From assembly GCF_963455295.1 (NCBI RefSeq), contig NZ_OY734020.1:3410001-3474000 (forward strand): a stretch of DNA of 64,000 bases, given 5' to 3'. The position numbers and the translations under genes were made by a program. Below are positions 9,775 to 18,874 of the stretch, piece by piece. Source of the DNA: Candidatus Thiodiazotropha sp. CDECU1. GTDB taxonomy: Bacteria > Pseudomonadota > Gammaproteobacteria > Chromatiales > Chromatiaceae. The first letter of the stretch is position 1, and every line of letters starts with the position of its first letter. The notes beneath the pieces were generated by a model. The model did not search any database. It was not told the origin of the DNA and saw only the letters and a program-made list of their open reading frames with translations.

Positions 9775-10335
9775 TTATCTTGGTTGAGATAGTACTTTAC
9801 AGATATCTATTACACAATTTTCAATCTCAGCCACTACTTTATTTGTAAATATTTGCCCCTTATTATATGGATCCATTATTTCAACACTATTATTATTTGA
9901 AAAAGCACCGATCCATACTGTCTTTTTTCCACAGTCTCTATCCATTTTATTGAGTAAATCCCAATTATATCTATCCATTATTACAATTATATCTGCCCAT
10001 AATATATCTGATTTATTAATAAGTTTTGACCTGTGATTGGTTAAATCATGGCCAGATTGATTGAGGATCTTTAAATATCCAGGCTCGCATTCCCGATCAG
10101 TGTTGGTGTGAAATCCTGCTGATTTAATAAAATACTTACCTCCAGAACAATTTTTTTTCATTAAATATTCCGCTAGAGGGCTACGATAAATATTACCATA
10201 GCATAGTATAAGTATATTATTTCCTTGTCTGTTTTTGACTGCTTCTCGACTATTCTTCTTTGCACTAATTAATACAATAATATGCGACATTCTTCTATTT
10301 AATGAAGATATGACTCTTGCGATAAACCTAAACAT
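9775..10335 (-). CDS. Low-molecular-weight protein tyrosine phosphatase-like protein
   Basis: This 186-residue protein carries a 38-residue N-terminal extension with basic residues ahead of the phosphatase core. The P-loop C-x5-R-S is CYGNIYRS (Cys45, Arg51), and the general-acid loop is IMDPYNKG near residue 155. The family dephosphorylates tyrosine kinases or sugar transferases that control capsule and exopolysaccharide assembly (Wzb/EpsP type). No tyrosine kinase is in the window. It lies 19 bp downstream of the polysaccharide deacetylase. The Y-G-N loop differs from the usual L-G-N but keeps the catalytic residues. Confidence 0.83.
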   Translation of the reverse strand: MFRFIARVISSLNRRMSHIIVLISAKKNSREAVKNRQGNNILILCYGNIYRSPLAEYLMKKNCSGGKYFIKSAGFHTNTDRECEPGYLKILNQSGHDLTNHRSKLINKSDILWADIIVIMDRYNWDLLNKMDRDCGKKTVWIGAFSNNNSVEIMDPYNKGQIFTNKVVAEIENCVIDICKVLSQPR

Positions 10336-10354
10336 TTTCTAATTAGTCAATCAG

Positions 10355-11206
10355 TCAGTCCAGATTCAGCAACCCACTATTATTAAGAACATCTTTTACT
10401 GTGCTGAATTCGAATTGTCCAATCAGACGATTGAGTCTAGATTCAAATTTATCAATATTTTGATAGTGCCTGAATTCAGATAACATCGATGACTTAATTC
10501 TTGGCTGATCAATATCTATTTCCCAAGGATGCATATAAAAGATAAACGGGATATTCTTATTATTAACTTTCTTCAAACCTTGTTGTGTCAACCAATACGG
10601 AAACAACCGGAAATAACCACCACCACTGATTGGTAACCTTTTATTACCGAAACCGATAGTTGATAGTGGAAATTCTACGATTTCATTACCTGAGTCGGTA
10701 CGGAAATTGTGCGGAATTGTTTTGGCATTGGGTATGCCATAACGGTCATGAACTATTGGAAAAATACTCGAATCATATGTAAAGCCGGCCTCACATAGTA
10801 CATCCATCGCCCAAATTGATTTTGATGTAATAGAATAACTTGCCGCCCTGTAACCATTCACCGGCTTACCAATTATATCCTCGAGGATCAACTTCGATTT
10901 TATTGTTTCTTCTGTAAATACCTGTTTTGTTTGATTATAGATTAAGTCGTGTTTATATCCATGGCACGCTATTTCGTGTCCAAGATCTGAAATATGCTTA
11001 ATTAATTTCGGCTCTCTTTCAGCAACCCACCCCAAGACAAAAAATGTAGCTTTGATATTTTTTTCGTCAAACAGGTCCAGTAACCTATTTGTATTTGAAT
11101 TAACCCTGGAAGGGTATTTTTCCCACTCAGATTTATCGACATTTTTCGAAAAAGCAGATACCTGATAGTAATCTTCTACGTCAACCGTCATCGCATTTAC
11201 TAACAT
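10355..11206 (-). CDS. XrtA-system polysaccharide deacetylase
   Basis: This 283-residue NodB-fold deacetylase has motif 1 in MTVDVEDYYQ (Asp9, Asp12), the zinc-binding H-x3-H as HEIACHGYKHD near residues 91-101, and motif 3 GYRAASYSI. A DUF3473-like C-terminal part has FYMHPWEIDIDQPR. The MTVDVEDYYQ start is diagnostic of the exosortase A-associated subgroup (TIGR03006). It lacks a signal peptide, suggesting it acts on cytoplasmic or membrane-face intermediates. Its place between the phosphatase and a GT4 gene fits modification of an N-acetylated sugar in the polymer. Confidence 0.9.
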   Translation of the reverse strand: MLVNAMTVDVEDYYQVSAFSKNVDKSEWEKYPSRVNSNTNRLLDLFDEKNIKATFFVLGWVAEREPKLIKHISDLGHEIACHGYKHDLIYNQTKQVFTEETIKSKLILEDIIGKPVNGYRAASYSITSKSIWAMDVLCEAGFTYDSSIFPIVHDRYGIPNAKTIPHNFRTDSGNEIVEFPLSTIGFGNKRLPISGGGYFRLFPYWLTQQGLKKVNNKNIPFIFYMHPWEIDIDQPRIKSSMLSEFRHYQNIDKFESRLNRLIGQFEFSTVKDVLNNSGLLNLD

Positions 11207-11294
11207 CTGTCACCAACCATCCAAGTGCTTTGCATCATTTGCAAGAAATTAATGAGTGAATTAACACAAGAAAGTGTCATGCCAATTAGATTTG

Positions 11295-12509
11295 TTAGCC
11301 TGATTCATGTGACAGTATCTTATCATATAGTAATTGTGTCTTATCAACATTAACTTTTATATGAAAATTATCGACAAGCCTATCGTACCCCCCTTTTCCA
11401 AGACTATCCGCATATTGCTTATCTTTTATTAATTGTATGACGAGTTCAGCGAGATGATCATGATCGCCTGGAGTGAATGTCAGACCCGACTTTCCATTTT
11501 CAATAATTTCTGGTATTGCCCCATCATTCGCAGCAATCAACGGCTTTGACAGAGACATAGCCTCTATTAATACACGTCCAAAAGGCTCAGGATCAATCGA
11601 TGTATGAAGTACTATTTGTAGAATATTTAGATAATCAGGAACATTTTTTACATATCCTGTAAAAATAATATTTGATTCCAATCCCAGTTCCTTAATAAGT
11701 GAATGTAACTGATCTTCATAATAGCCATCTTCTTTAGCTGTATCACCTATCAGAAGACAAACAGTTTCGGGATAGATTTCAACAATTTTTCGCATAGCCC
11801 TGACAGCGACGATTTGCCCTTTCCACTCTCTTATATTCCCTATAATACCTATTAAATTTTTGACCTTATTTAAGCCCAACTTCTCTAGGATATCTTCATC
11901 GGATACCTTTGAAATGACCTCGTAAGGATCAATTCCATTATGTATCGTCACTATTTTGCTTTTTTGAATCCCGTTGCTAACTAATGTTTCAGTAACTGAA
12001 TTAGAAATACTGATAATTGCATTTAATTTGGTTGATAAATATTTCGGAATGCGCGGATAATAATTATTAATCCCACGCTCATGTGTAATGCAGGGTATAT
12101 TCGCCAAATATGCAGCGATGATCCAATTGTTATTTCTAAGAATTGAATTATTTAAATGAACCAGATCTATTTCATATTCATTTAATAATTTTTTTAGTTT
12201 AAAACTCGACACAACAAGAAAGCCAATTAAATTAATTATTTTTTGTATTACTCTAGCAATTGAGTTAAATAATTTTAAATAATCATTGTCTATGTGCAAC
12301 GCCTTCGGTTTAAACTGGAGTAGAATTAGCGTTTTTACTCCTGCTTTTTCGTATTCAGGTATCAGAGAATGGTGATTATGGAAAACAACAATGGGATTAT
12401 ATTTTGATTTATCCAGACCCTTCGTCAAAAATAATAAACTGTAAAATGATCCACCAACAGTACCATCAGTATTACCTTCGCAATACATGATATTTTTCTT
12501 CTTAGTCAT
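11295..12509 (-). CDS. GT4 family glycosyltransferase
   Basis: This 404-residue GT-B enzyme has an N-terminal domain with NTDGTVGGSFYSLLFL, a membrane-associating hydrophobic patch near residue 90, and the donor domain with GIIGNIREWKGQ. The E-x7-E motif PEPFGRVLIEAM is near residue 315. It probably adds one sugar to the lipid-linked repeat. It is the first gene of the minus-strand group deacetylase-phosphatase-hydrolases, with an 88-bp gap to the deacetylase, and faces a divergent 393-bp intergenic region. Confidence 0.88.
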   Translation of the reverse strand: MTKKKNIMYCEGNTDGTVGGSFYSLLFLTKGLDKSKYNPIVVFHNHHSLIPEYEKAGVKTLILLQFKPKALHIDNDYLKLFNSIARVIQKIINLIGFLVVSSFKLKKLLNEYEIDLVHLNNSILRNNNWIIAAYLANIPCITHERGINNYYPRIPKYLSTKLNAIISISNSVTETLVSNGIQKSKIVTIHNGIDPYEVISKVSDEDILEKLGLNKVKNLIGIIGNIREWKGQIVAVRAMRKIVEIYPETVCLLIGDTAKEDGYYEDQLHSLIKELGLESNIIFTGYVKNVPDYLNILQIVLHTSIDPEPFGRVLIEAMSLSKPLIAANDGAIPEIIENGKSGLTFTPGDHDHLAELVIQLIKDKQYADSLGKGGYDRLVDNFHIKVNVDKTQLLYDKILSHESG

Positions 12510-12902
12510 TTTTTACTTCACTTAGGCAATAAATAATAAATAGCAAGTAGATTACTCTAACATTTACCCAGGGCAGACCAAGCTCATGTCAAATGAAGTC
12601 TGGCCACAACCATTCCAATTTATTGGACCACACTCAGTATTTAGGTCAATGCCTAATAAGATAATCTGGTAAAATTTTGGCTAATTCCTGTGAATCTTGA
12701 GCTACTGTGCATTATATATATTAACATGTATTAATAATGGTGTTTTTACCGTTGACACAGCCATTCGTGCCCTTACTTTTTAAATGTTCTATTATATTCA
12801 CAGCTTGACTCAAGTTTCATATCAAGAACGCAAAACAACTTACACAACCGTATCAAAGATAGTATATTTAATTACAAAAAATACTCAACAAGGGGAGTAG
12901 AA
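12510..12902. other. Divergent intergenic region
   Basis: This 393-bp AT-rich gap between a GT4 gene (minus) and an asparagine-synthetase-like gene (plus) has no credible ORF. It holds TTGACA at 12752-12757 with the weak -10 candidate TACTTT 16 bases later, and a strong Shine-Dalgarno GGGGAG at 12892-12897 for the plus-strand gene. Promoter assignment is tentative. Confidence 0.35.
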
Positions 12903-14618
12903 GTGTTTTTAATATCCATCACCGGTTCAAAGACTCTCAACGAAAAAAGCATTCCGGAATTAAAGCATTACAGCTTTTCAATAAATGATAATCTGGATTG
13001 CCACATCTATTACTCAAAGAGAGATTATGAAATAGAAGAGAAAAATAACAAAGTAACCTTAATAAAATCTTCGATTTATTCTTGTGATATATTTGTATTC
13101 AACAAACAGGATCAGTCAGGCTATTCTATAAAGAATTTCATGCTCAGCTGCCCTGTTTATATATATGATAACTCAGACGCCCTTATAATATCTTCCAATA
13201 TAAGACTTTTTCATAAACTAAGTATCAAGACAGATATCAATACTAAGGTCTTACCGGAGTATTTTGTTTTCAGGTATGTTACTCCACCAAGTACCTTGTA
13301 CAAGAATATTTTGTCCCTGCCTTTGGATAGTCAATTTGTCTTTACAGTTGGTTCAACGAAAGTAGAAACAAAAAATCTAATCTGGACCCGCGCCTTTGAT
13401 AAAAAAGACGACTTATCATTCAATAGCGCTTCTGATTTACTTGTCGAAAATTTCACAAGCAATACTCAAGACTTATTACCTTTAAAGGATAATGTCTCCT
13501 GCCTATTGAGCGGTGGAATGGACTCATCTGTAATATTCAAATCTGCTAAAGACATATTAACTCTTAATAACTCACATTCAACTGGATATCCTTTCGAAAT
13601 CGAGGAGGAAAATGGTGAATTATTATATGCAACCACCGCCGCAGAGGCATTAGGATCCAAGCATGTCTACCACAAATTCACCAATACTCAATTCCTCAAT
13701 GGTTTAGTAGATTCAATCAGCCAGGCTGAGATGCCTGTAGTTCATCTGCAATCGATCTTGCTTTCATTACTATTCAAAAACTCCCTGAGTGAAAAAGATA
13801 AAATTATCCTTTGCGGGCAAGGCGCAGATGGTCTAGTTGGTTTAAATGTCATGTTTAATTACCAACATTATAAATATATGATCAAACCCTACCTCTCACC
13901 TCTTCTTTTAATCGCTTCCAAATTAATCTCTGAAAATTCCTTTACATTTGCCAGGTTTCACACATGGTCCAAACGCAAATGGAATTCTGATTACAGCAAT
14001 CTTAACCATGCCATCTGGATGCTTGGAATATTTGGTGATATGGACTGGGTTATGAATGAATTCAATGTCGATCAATCAGATATTTTTCAAAGCAGACTTA
14101 CAACCATTAATAATATAAAACCGAACTCTGTTCTTGATGCATTTTCAACCCTGGATTTTCTTTCAGATGTGGCTGTAACTCAAGATATCTGGTCACAAAT
14201 GGCTATTGATACAGGCCGCAACGTATATTACTCATTCAATCCAGAAAATATTATAAAAACAGCCAACAGTATAAGCTGGGAGGAGAAATTGACTGAGCCT
14301 AAAAGGCTTATGTTCCACCTTGGCTCCAAGCTAGGTGTCCCAGAATTTATACTCAATAGACCCAAGCTTGGCTTTGGTGTTAGATCATCTCTTTGGGCCA
14401 ATAAAGGGGGCCTTAGCGAGCCTCTGTTAAAACTCATTGAACCTGTTGTTGATATTGAACTGGTAAGAACTTTTCAGGGTTCAGACGAAAGACGAGCCAT
14501 GATCTATTGGAACTGGATTAATTATGGAATATGGAAACGTTTATTCATTCTGCAAGAAAGCCCGCAAGACTTAAAAGCTGAGTTAAACGAGGCCATTCAA
14601 CAACACCCGGGTCTATAA
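12903..14618 (+). CDS. Asparagine synthetase-like protein, glutaminase-dead
   Basis: This 571-residue protein contains the ATP-pyrophosphatase loop SGGMDSS (residues 203-209) and a later CGQGADGLVGL corresponding to the substrate loop of AsnB. The N-terminal glutaminase region is divergent: it begins MFLISITG rather than MCG, so the Cys nucleophile is absent and glutamine hydrolysis is not expected. Such proteins adenylate a carboxylate and add an amine from another donor. In polymer loci they could amidate uronic acids or join amino acids to sugars, which is inference. The start (TTG or GTG class; GTG at 12903) follows GGGGAG by 5 bases. Confidence 0.78.
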   Translation: MFLISITGSKTLNEKSIPELKHYSFSINDNLDCHIYYSKRDYEIEEKNNKVTLIKSSIYSCDIFVFNKQDQSGYSIKNFMLSCPVYIYDNSDALIISSNIRLFHKLSIKTDINTKVLPEYFVFRYVTPPSTLYKNILSLPLDSQFVFTVGSTKVETKNLIWTRAFDKKDDLSFNSASDLLVENFTSNTQDLLPLKDNVSCLLSGGMDSSVIFKSAKDILTLNNSHSTGYPFEIEEENGELLYATTAAEALGSKHVYHKFTNTQFLNGLVDSISQAEMPVVHLQSILLSLLFKNSLSEKDKIILCGQGADGLVGLNVMFNYQHYKYMIKPYLSPLLLIASKLISENSFTFARFHTWSKRKWNSDYSNLNHAIWMLGIFGDMDWVMNEFNVDQSDIFQSRLTTINNIKPNSVLDAFSTLDFLSDVAVTQDIWSQMAIDTGRNVYYSFNPENIIKTANSISWEEKLTEPKRLMFHLGSKLGVPEFILNRPKLGFGVRSSLWANKGGLSEPLLKLIEPVVDIELVRTFQGSDERRAMIYWNWINYGIWKRLFILQESPQDLKAELNEAIQQHPGL

Positions 14619-14650
14619 AAACTTCAACTGTCAGGGAAGTTAATAATAAA

Positions 14651-14684
14651 AAAAGCACTACCCGCTCTCGCGGGTAGTGCTTTT
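14651..14684. terminator. Bidirectional Rho-independent terminator
   Basis: A perfect 15-bp inverted repeat (arms 14651-14665 and 14670-14684) encloses the tetraloop TCTC. The stem is GC-rich at the tip (CTACCCGC) with A-runs on one side and T-runs on the other. It lies between the convergent asparagine-synthetase-like gene and the beta-helix gene and can end transcription from both. Confidence 0.92.
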
Positions 14685-14710
14685 ATCTACTCAATGAATA
14701 AGCTGTACGT

Positions 14711-16108
14711 TTAGTACAAAAATGGGGAACTCGGTGGCGAATTTGCTACCGTTGGCTGTGTATCCGGAGCCGCACCACTAGCGCCAATGACATCATTTGA
14801 GGAAACACGGGCACCTATATTTATCGATGCGTTAGTACCACTCGATAGTAAATTCAACATATCCACGCCCGCGTTTAAAGCTGGGGAGTTGGATGAGAGC
14901 GTTAAATTGTTTGCAGACACATCACTCAACTGTGGATTTGTGAATTGTGATCCAGTGACATCCTGATTGAAGCTGCTTTGCCAACCAGATGATGAATAGT
15001 TCTGATAGTAGACTCTCGCTTGAGAACCATTATTGTAATACATGTTATACCTGAAGGTAGTTCCAGGAATGTTTGAAATATCTTCAGCCTGAATAGCCCT
15101 AGTACCGCCAACTACCAGATTGTTTGCAATAACAATATCTCTATAACCACTGGTTCCAGGCATCAATGCAAATCCGCTGACACAGTTATAGATAGTGTTG
15201 TTCACAACATCTATGTTTGCCGGATTACTGGAATCATAGCCAACGAACTGATAACCGATAAAGCTGTCACGGATAATATTTTGGTAGGCAAGCACACCAG
15301 CACTTCCGACTGTACCAAAAGTGACGGCTGCTACGTCTATATCGTGGATGTAGTTGTTTCTGATTGTGAAAGGTCCGATATTGTGACCCTTGATAAAAAT
15401 GCCACCATTTGATTCAGAAATATCATTATACTCAAAAGTGATATTACTTGATGTGTAAGTCATAATCGCGCTGCCGTTAGTATTACCGTCAGCGTTTCTA
15501 TTCCCATAAATAGTGTTATTCCTTACTAATGAGTCTCGAGAGCTCTCAACCCTGATAGCATTATGATTGTCATGCCAACCGGCCGTGACACTTCGAATAG
15601 TGAAGTTTTGAATTGTTATGTTATCGGAAGTCCATATCACTACAGGTCCTGTATCTGGAGTTGTATTGATATTTCTCTCATCCAGAATAAAGCCATCCCA
15701 AACAATGTGACTATTATCATATGCACCGACAATCGGTTCACCGGCTGAACTGGTGGGAGAAGCCAGGATCACATTGCCTTCTGCGCGAAATGTAATTGGG
15801 CTACCCGCGGATCCTGAATTTACAGGATTATAGATGGGGATGTATCTACTACCGATACCTTGGTTGGTAGTGTATGTGCCAGCTCGTACTATAACGACAT
15901 CCGCTGCACGCGCCGCCTGTTGAGAGTTCGGACTGGTCCTTGATGTGCTCCCCCACACGGCACGGCCTAGACTCGCCCATGGTTGTGAGCTGCTGTTAGC
16001 GTCATAGGTGGTGGAATCACTACCTGTACTTGCATCTACGTAAAGGGTTTTAGCCTGTACCAGAGAAAACGCTAGCAATAATGTTGCAAATAATATTAAT
16101 TTCTTCAT
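14711..16108 (-). CDS. Secreted right-handed parallel beta-helix protein
   Basis: This 465-residue protein has a clear Sec signal peptide (MKKLILFATLLLAFSLVQA). It is followed by TLYVDASTGSDS, typical of DUF1565/pectate-lyase-like starts, then repeated Asn-rich coils such as RNNTIYGNRN, EYNDISESNGG and RNNYIHDID. This is the look of a PbH1-repeat beta-helix that binds, cuts or epimerises polysaccharide. The C-terminus ends NSPPSSPFLY with no PEP-CTERM or membrane tail. As a secreted protein inside an exopolysaccharide island it may be a polymer lyase or epimerase; the exact activity cannot be told. It is followed by the shared terminator. Confidence 0.82.
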   Translation of the reverse strand: MKKLILFATLLLAFSLVQAKTLYVDASTGSDSTTYDANSSSQPWASLGRAVWGSTSRTSPNSQQAARAADVVIVRAGTYTTNQGIGSRYIPIYNPVNSGSAGSPITFRAEGNVILASPTSSAGEPIVGAYDNSHIVWDGFILDERNINTTPDTGPVVIWTSDNITIQNFTIRSVTAGWHDNHNAIRVESSRDSLVRNNTIYGNRNADGNTNGSAIMTYTSSNITFEYNDISESNGGIFIKGHNIGPFTIRNNYIHDIDVAAVTFGTVGSAGVLAYQNIIRDSFIGYQFVGYDSSNPANIDVVNNTIYNCVSGFALMPGTSGYRDIVIANNLVVGGTRAIQAEDISNIPGTTFRYNMYYNNGSQARVYYQNYSSSGWQSSFNQDVTGSQFTNPQLSDVSANNLTLSSNSPALNAGVDMLNLLSSGTNASINIGARVSSNDVIGASGAAPDTQPTVANSPPSSPFLY

Positions 16109-17267
16109 GATGAACTCTCATAACTCGCTGAATTTACTATACTAATTAGAAATTTCCATATTGTTGTAAATTTCAGCATGGGTTTAGTTTCTATTCATAG
16201 CCATTATCGGCATGCAACACGATTTTCTTTGAGTGTTAGTTCGCAAATGTTGATGTAGCAGTTCACATATTTATATTTTACCGCTCTCATCCCAGATGTG
16301 GGAGGTATTTCAAGAGACCAATCACGATTGTGTGCTTAACATTTCTTGGACTTTTCGTGAATTTGCCTGCTCATTCAGAGTGTTACCTATGCATATCGCC
16401 GATTGTCACTCCCCTCTCTGTGCATGCATGGCATCTAAGACCCTATCTGCTGGCTGTGCCCGACCGATCATGAGACAACTATTAATCCAGAAAATTTTAC
16501 CTTCCACACCAATAGTACAGATACTCAGGTGACACAGTAAGAATATATGTGTGAAATTATAGTGAATTGTTGTGGATGAATTTAGATATAAAAAATGTGT
16601 GGATAATTCACAATCCCTGCTAATCGAAACAAATTCTCACATATCCATTAATTTTTTTAATTGGTACATATGTTATATTTATATCTTTTTTGAGTAAATG
16701 TCGATCACACTTGATTATACAGATCTTTACCGTTCCAGTTTTCTACCCTGTTGGACATTGTGGTTAATAACAACACTGTTTTCAGATGCGACCTACCGCC
16801 ATCCAGTTCTTTTAGTGAATCATATGCCATTCAAATGCAACAGTTACTCATAAGCAGTAACAGTCTACCATTGTATATTTATACGACAATTTTTTCGTTT
16901 TTAGACTTACTCCTTTCAATATTGGGCTCTTCATATGACTTTAATTTAATTCCTATGAGCAGAGGGTTTTAAAATTTAAACTCAGATAATGGCAGTTATA
17001 TTTATATCCGGATCAATCCTTAAATTTTTCAACTACATTGTTTATTGCTATAAAGCCATTTAGGGCCTGTTAACAGGCCCTAGTTGTAAGCATCGTAATG
17101 TTCCTAAAATGATTGTAGAATTGTTGGCTAACTTGTACACCCAAAGTACATTCCTGATTTGCTGTCGCTATTTAGAGTAACCCAGACGATTCACTTGACT
17201 GTGTGTAGTTTTTGATTTGAAACAATCGCTATAACTTCTTATTTTTCTGACCTAGATTTGAATAAAG
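16109..17267. other. Long AT-rich non-coding stretch
   Basis: This 1,159-bp gap between the beta-helix gene (minus) and the flippase (plus) contains only short open frames (78 and 73 codons at 16296 and 16751) with no recognisable protein features. It holds the start signals for both neighbours and a perfect 22-bp palindrome at 17061-17082 related to the MITE ends at 61 kb. It may be a decayed gene or insertion region. Confidence 0.5.
17061..17082. repeat. Palindrome matching the joined ends of the 61-kb MITE
   Basis: The core GGGCCTGTTAACAGGCCC is flanked by TA on both sides and is perfectly self-complementary over 22 bp. The left half equals the tip of the left terminal repeat of the MITE at 61160, and the right half equals its right tip. 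The two share TGTTAACA. It could be a deletion scar of a former element copy, or act as a weak terminator. Confidence 0.7.
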
Positions 17268-18809
17268 ATGTTGAATAAAAAGAAAATATTCAAGAACATA
17301 TTTTCCAACTGGATGAATTTTGCTGTTAATGTATTAATTTCTTTCTTTTTGGCGCCTTTCATAGTTCACAGTCTTGGTAATACTTACTATGGCATCTGGG
17401 TAATCCTGATGCAGTTTACCGGATATCTGTACCTTATGGATTTTGGTATACGTGAATCAATTATTAGATATGTTTCTAAACTTGAAGCCAAAGATGATAA
17501 TAGAGAATTAAATGAGATATTAAGTACCGGTATACTCTTATATGGCGGTATAGGCGTCCTAAGCTTATTTATAGCTATTCTTTTTTCCTTTATATTTCCC
17601 TATATATTTTCAAGTCCTGCTGGTGATCTTACAGATATTCGTATTGCCGTTGTATTAAGCGGTATAACTATAATGCAGTTCCTCATTTTTAATGTTTACA
17701 TGGGCATTCTAATGGGGTTACAGCGTTACGATGTTTACAACATTATAGGTATATTTGCCGCTTTCATAAGATTAGGACTTATTCTCTATTTCCTGGGTAA
17801 TGGATATGGACTAGTTGCCCTTGCTTCAATACAACTGATAATCAGTCTTGGTGTAAGTATATTTATTTATATTTTTGCGCACAGATTACTTAAAAAACAT
17901 AACGTACCTTTCAAGTATATACACAAGCCATTTAAAGAAAGATTCCCAATATTTAAGAAGCTTTACAATTACAGTGTCTTTGTTTTGATAAACAATCTAG
18001 GTGAGAAGGCAATTTTCAGTACCGACGCCTTAGTAATCGGTATCTTTTTATCAGCACCAGCTGTCACTTTCTACGCAATAGCTGGAAACCTGATAATTTA
18101 TCTTCGGAAGTTGATATTAATGAGCAACAGCGTCCTGAACCCTGTTGCCAGTGAACTCGAATCAAAGAACGACATGTCAGGTGTCGGTCAACTTGTTTTA
18201 AATGCAAGCAGGTTGACTATGCTGATCGCATTACCTGTGTGCATCGTCTACTTATCATTGGGTGAAGATTTTATTAGGGTATGGATGGGGCTTGAATACA
18301 CTGAGTCATCACCAATAGTACTCTATATCTTAGCTGTGAGTACGTTACTTGCTGTTCCGCATAATACTATCAACATTATTCTATATGGTATTAGCAAGCA
18401 CAAAACCGTTGCCTATCTAAGAGTACTTGAAGCAATATGTAATTTATTGTTGAGCATTATATTAGTCAACTATATTGGTATATTCGGGGTTGCACTAGGT
18501 ACGGCAATTCCACAGATTATATTCATGGTTATAACCCTTCCAATTTTAGTCAGAAAACACATCCAATTTGATGGTTACAGATACATTATCGACGTTTACA
18601 CCAAACCACTAATTGCAGGTCTGCCTTTTGCGCTGGCAGGTCTCTATATTACAAATTATCATGCAGCAGAATCATTATTTACTTTTTTCCTGCAATTGGC
18701 GGCGATTATGCCTGTGTACATTATTTCCATATTTATAATTTGTTTAAAGAAGGATGAAAAAGAACTGTTATGGTCCCTGCTCCAAAGATATGTACCATTA
18801 TTAAGGTAG
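17268..18809 (+). CDS. Polysaccharide flippase, Wzx/MATE-like
   Basis: This 513-residue protein has about fourteen predicted membrane spans and the opening FSNWMNFAVNVLISFFLAPFIVHSLGN-type region typical of the Polysacc_synt (MOP/Wzx) family (residues about 12-40). It also has DFGIRESIIRYVSK near residue 58. Wzx proteins flip undecaprenyl-linked repeat units across the inner membrane for Wzy polymerisation. It completes a Wzx/Wzy set with the polymerase-like gene at 1762. It is separated from other plus-strand genes by the long non-coding region and ends 65 bp before the convergent asparagine-synthetase-like gene. Confidence 0.88.
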   Translation: MLNKKKIFKNIFSNWMNFAVNVLISFFLAPFIVHSLGNTYYGIWVILMQFTGYLYLMDFGIRESIIRYVSKLEAKDDNRELNEILSTGILLYGGIGVLSLFIAILFSFIFPYIFSSPAGDLTDIRIAVVLSGITIMQFLIFNVYMGILMGLQRYDVYNIIGIFAAFIRLGLILYFLGNGYGLVALASIQLIISLGVSIFIYIFAHRLLKKHNVPFKYIHKPFKERFPIFKKLYNYSVFVLINNLGEKAIFSTDALVIGIFLSAPAVTFYAIAGNLIIYLRKLILMSNSVLNPVASELESKNDMSGVGQLVLNASRLTMLIALPVCIVYLSLGEDFIRVWMGLEYTESSPIVLYILAVSTLLAVPHNTINIILYGISKHKTVAYLRVLEAICNLLLSIILVNYIGIFGVALGTAIPQIIFMVITLPILVRKHIQFDGYRYIIDVYTKPLIAGLPFALAGLYITNYHAAESLFTFFLQLAAIMPVYIISIFIICLKKDEKELLWSLLQRYVPLLR

Positions 18810-18874
18810 TCAAATTGATAAGTTAGATTAAGCCAACCCGATAATATTATATCTATGCTTGAATATTACTAAGA

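Noticed and set aside
14711-16108. Beta-helix protein as a PEP-CTERM exosortase substrate
   Set aside because: The C-terminus NSPPSSPFLY has no PEP motif, membrane span or basic end.
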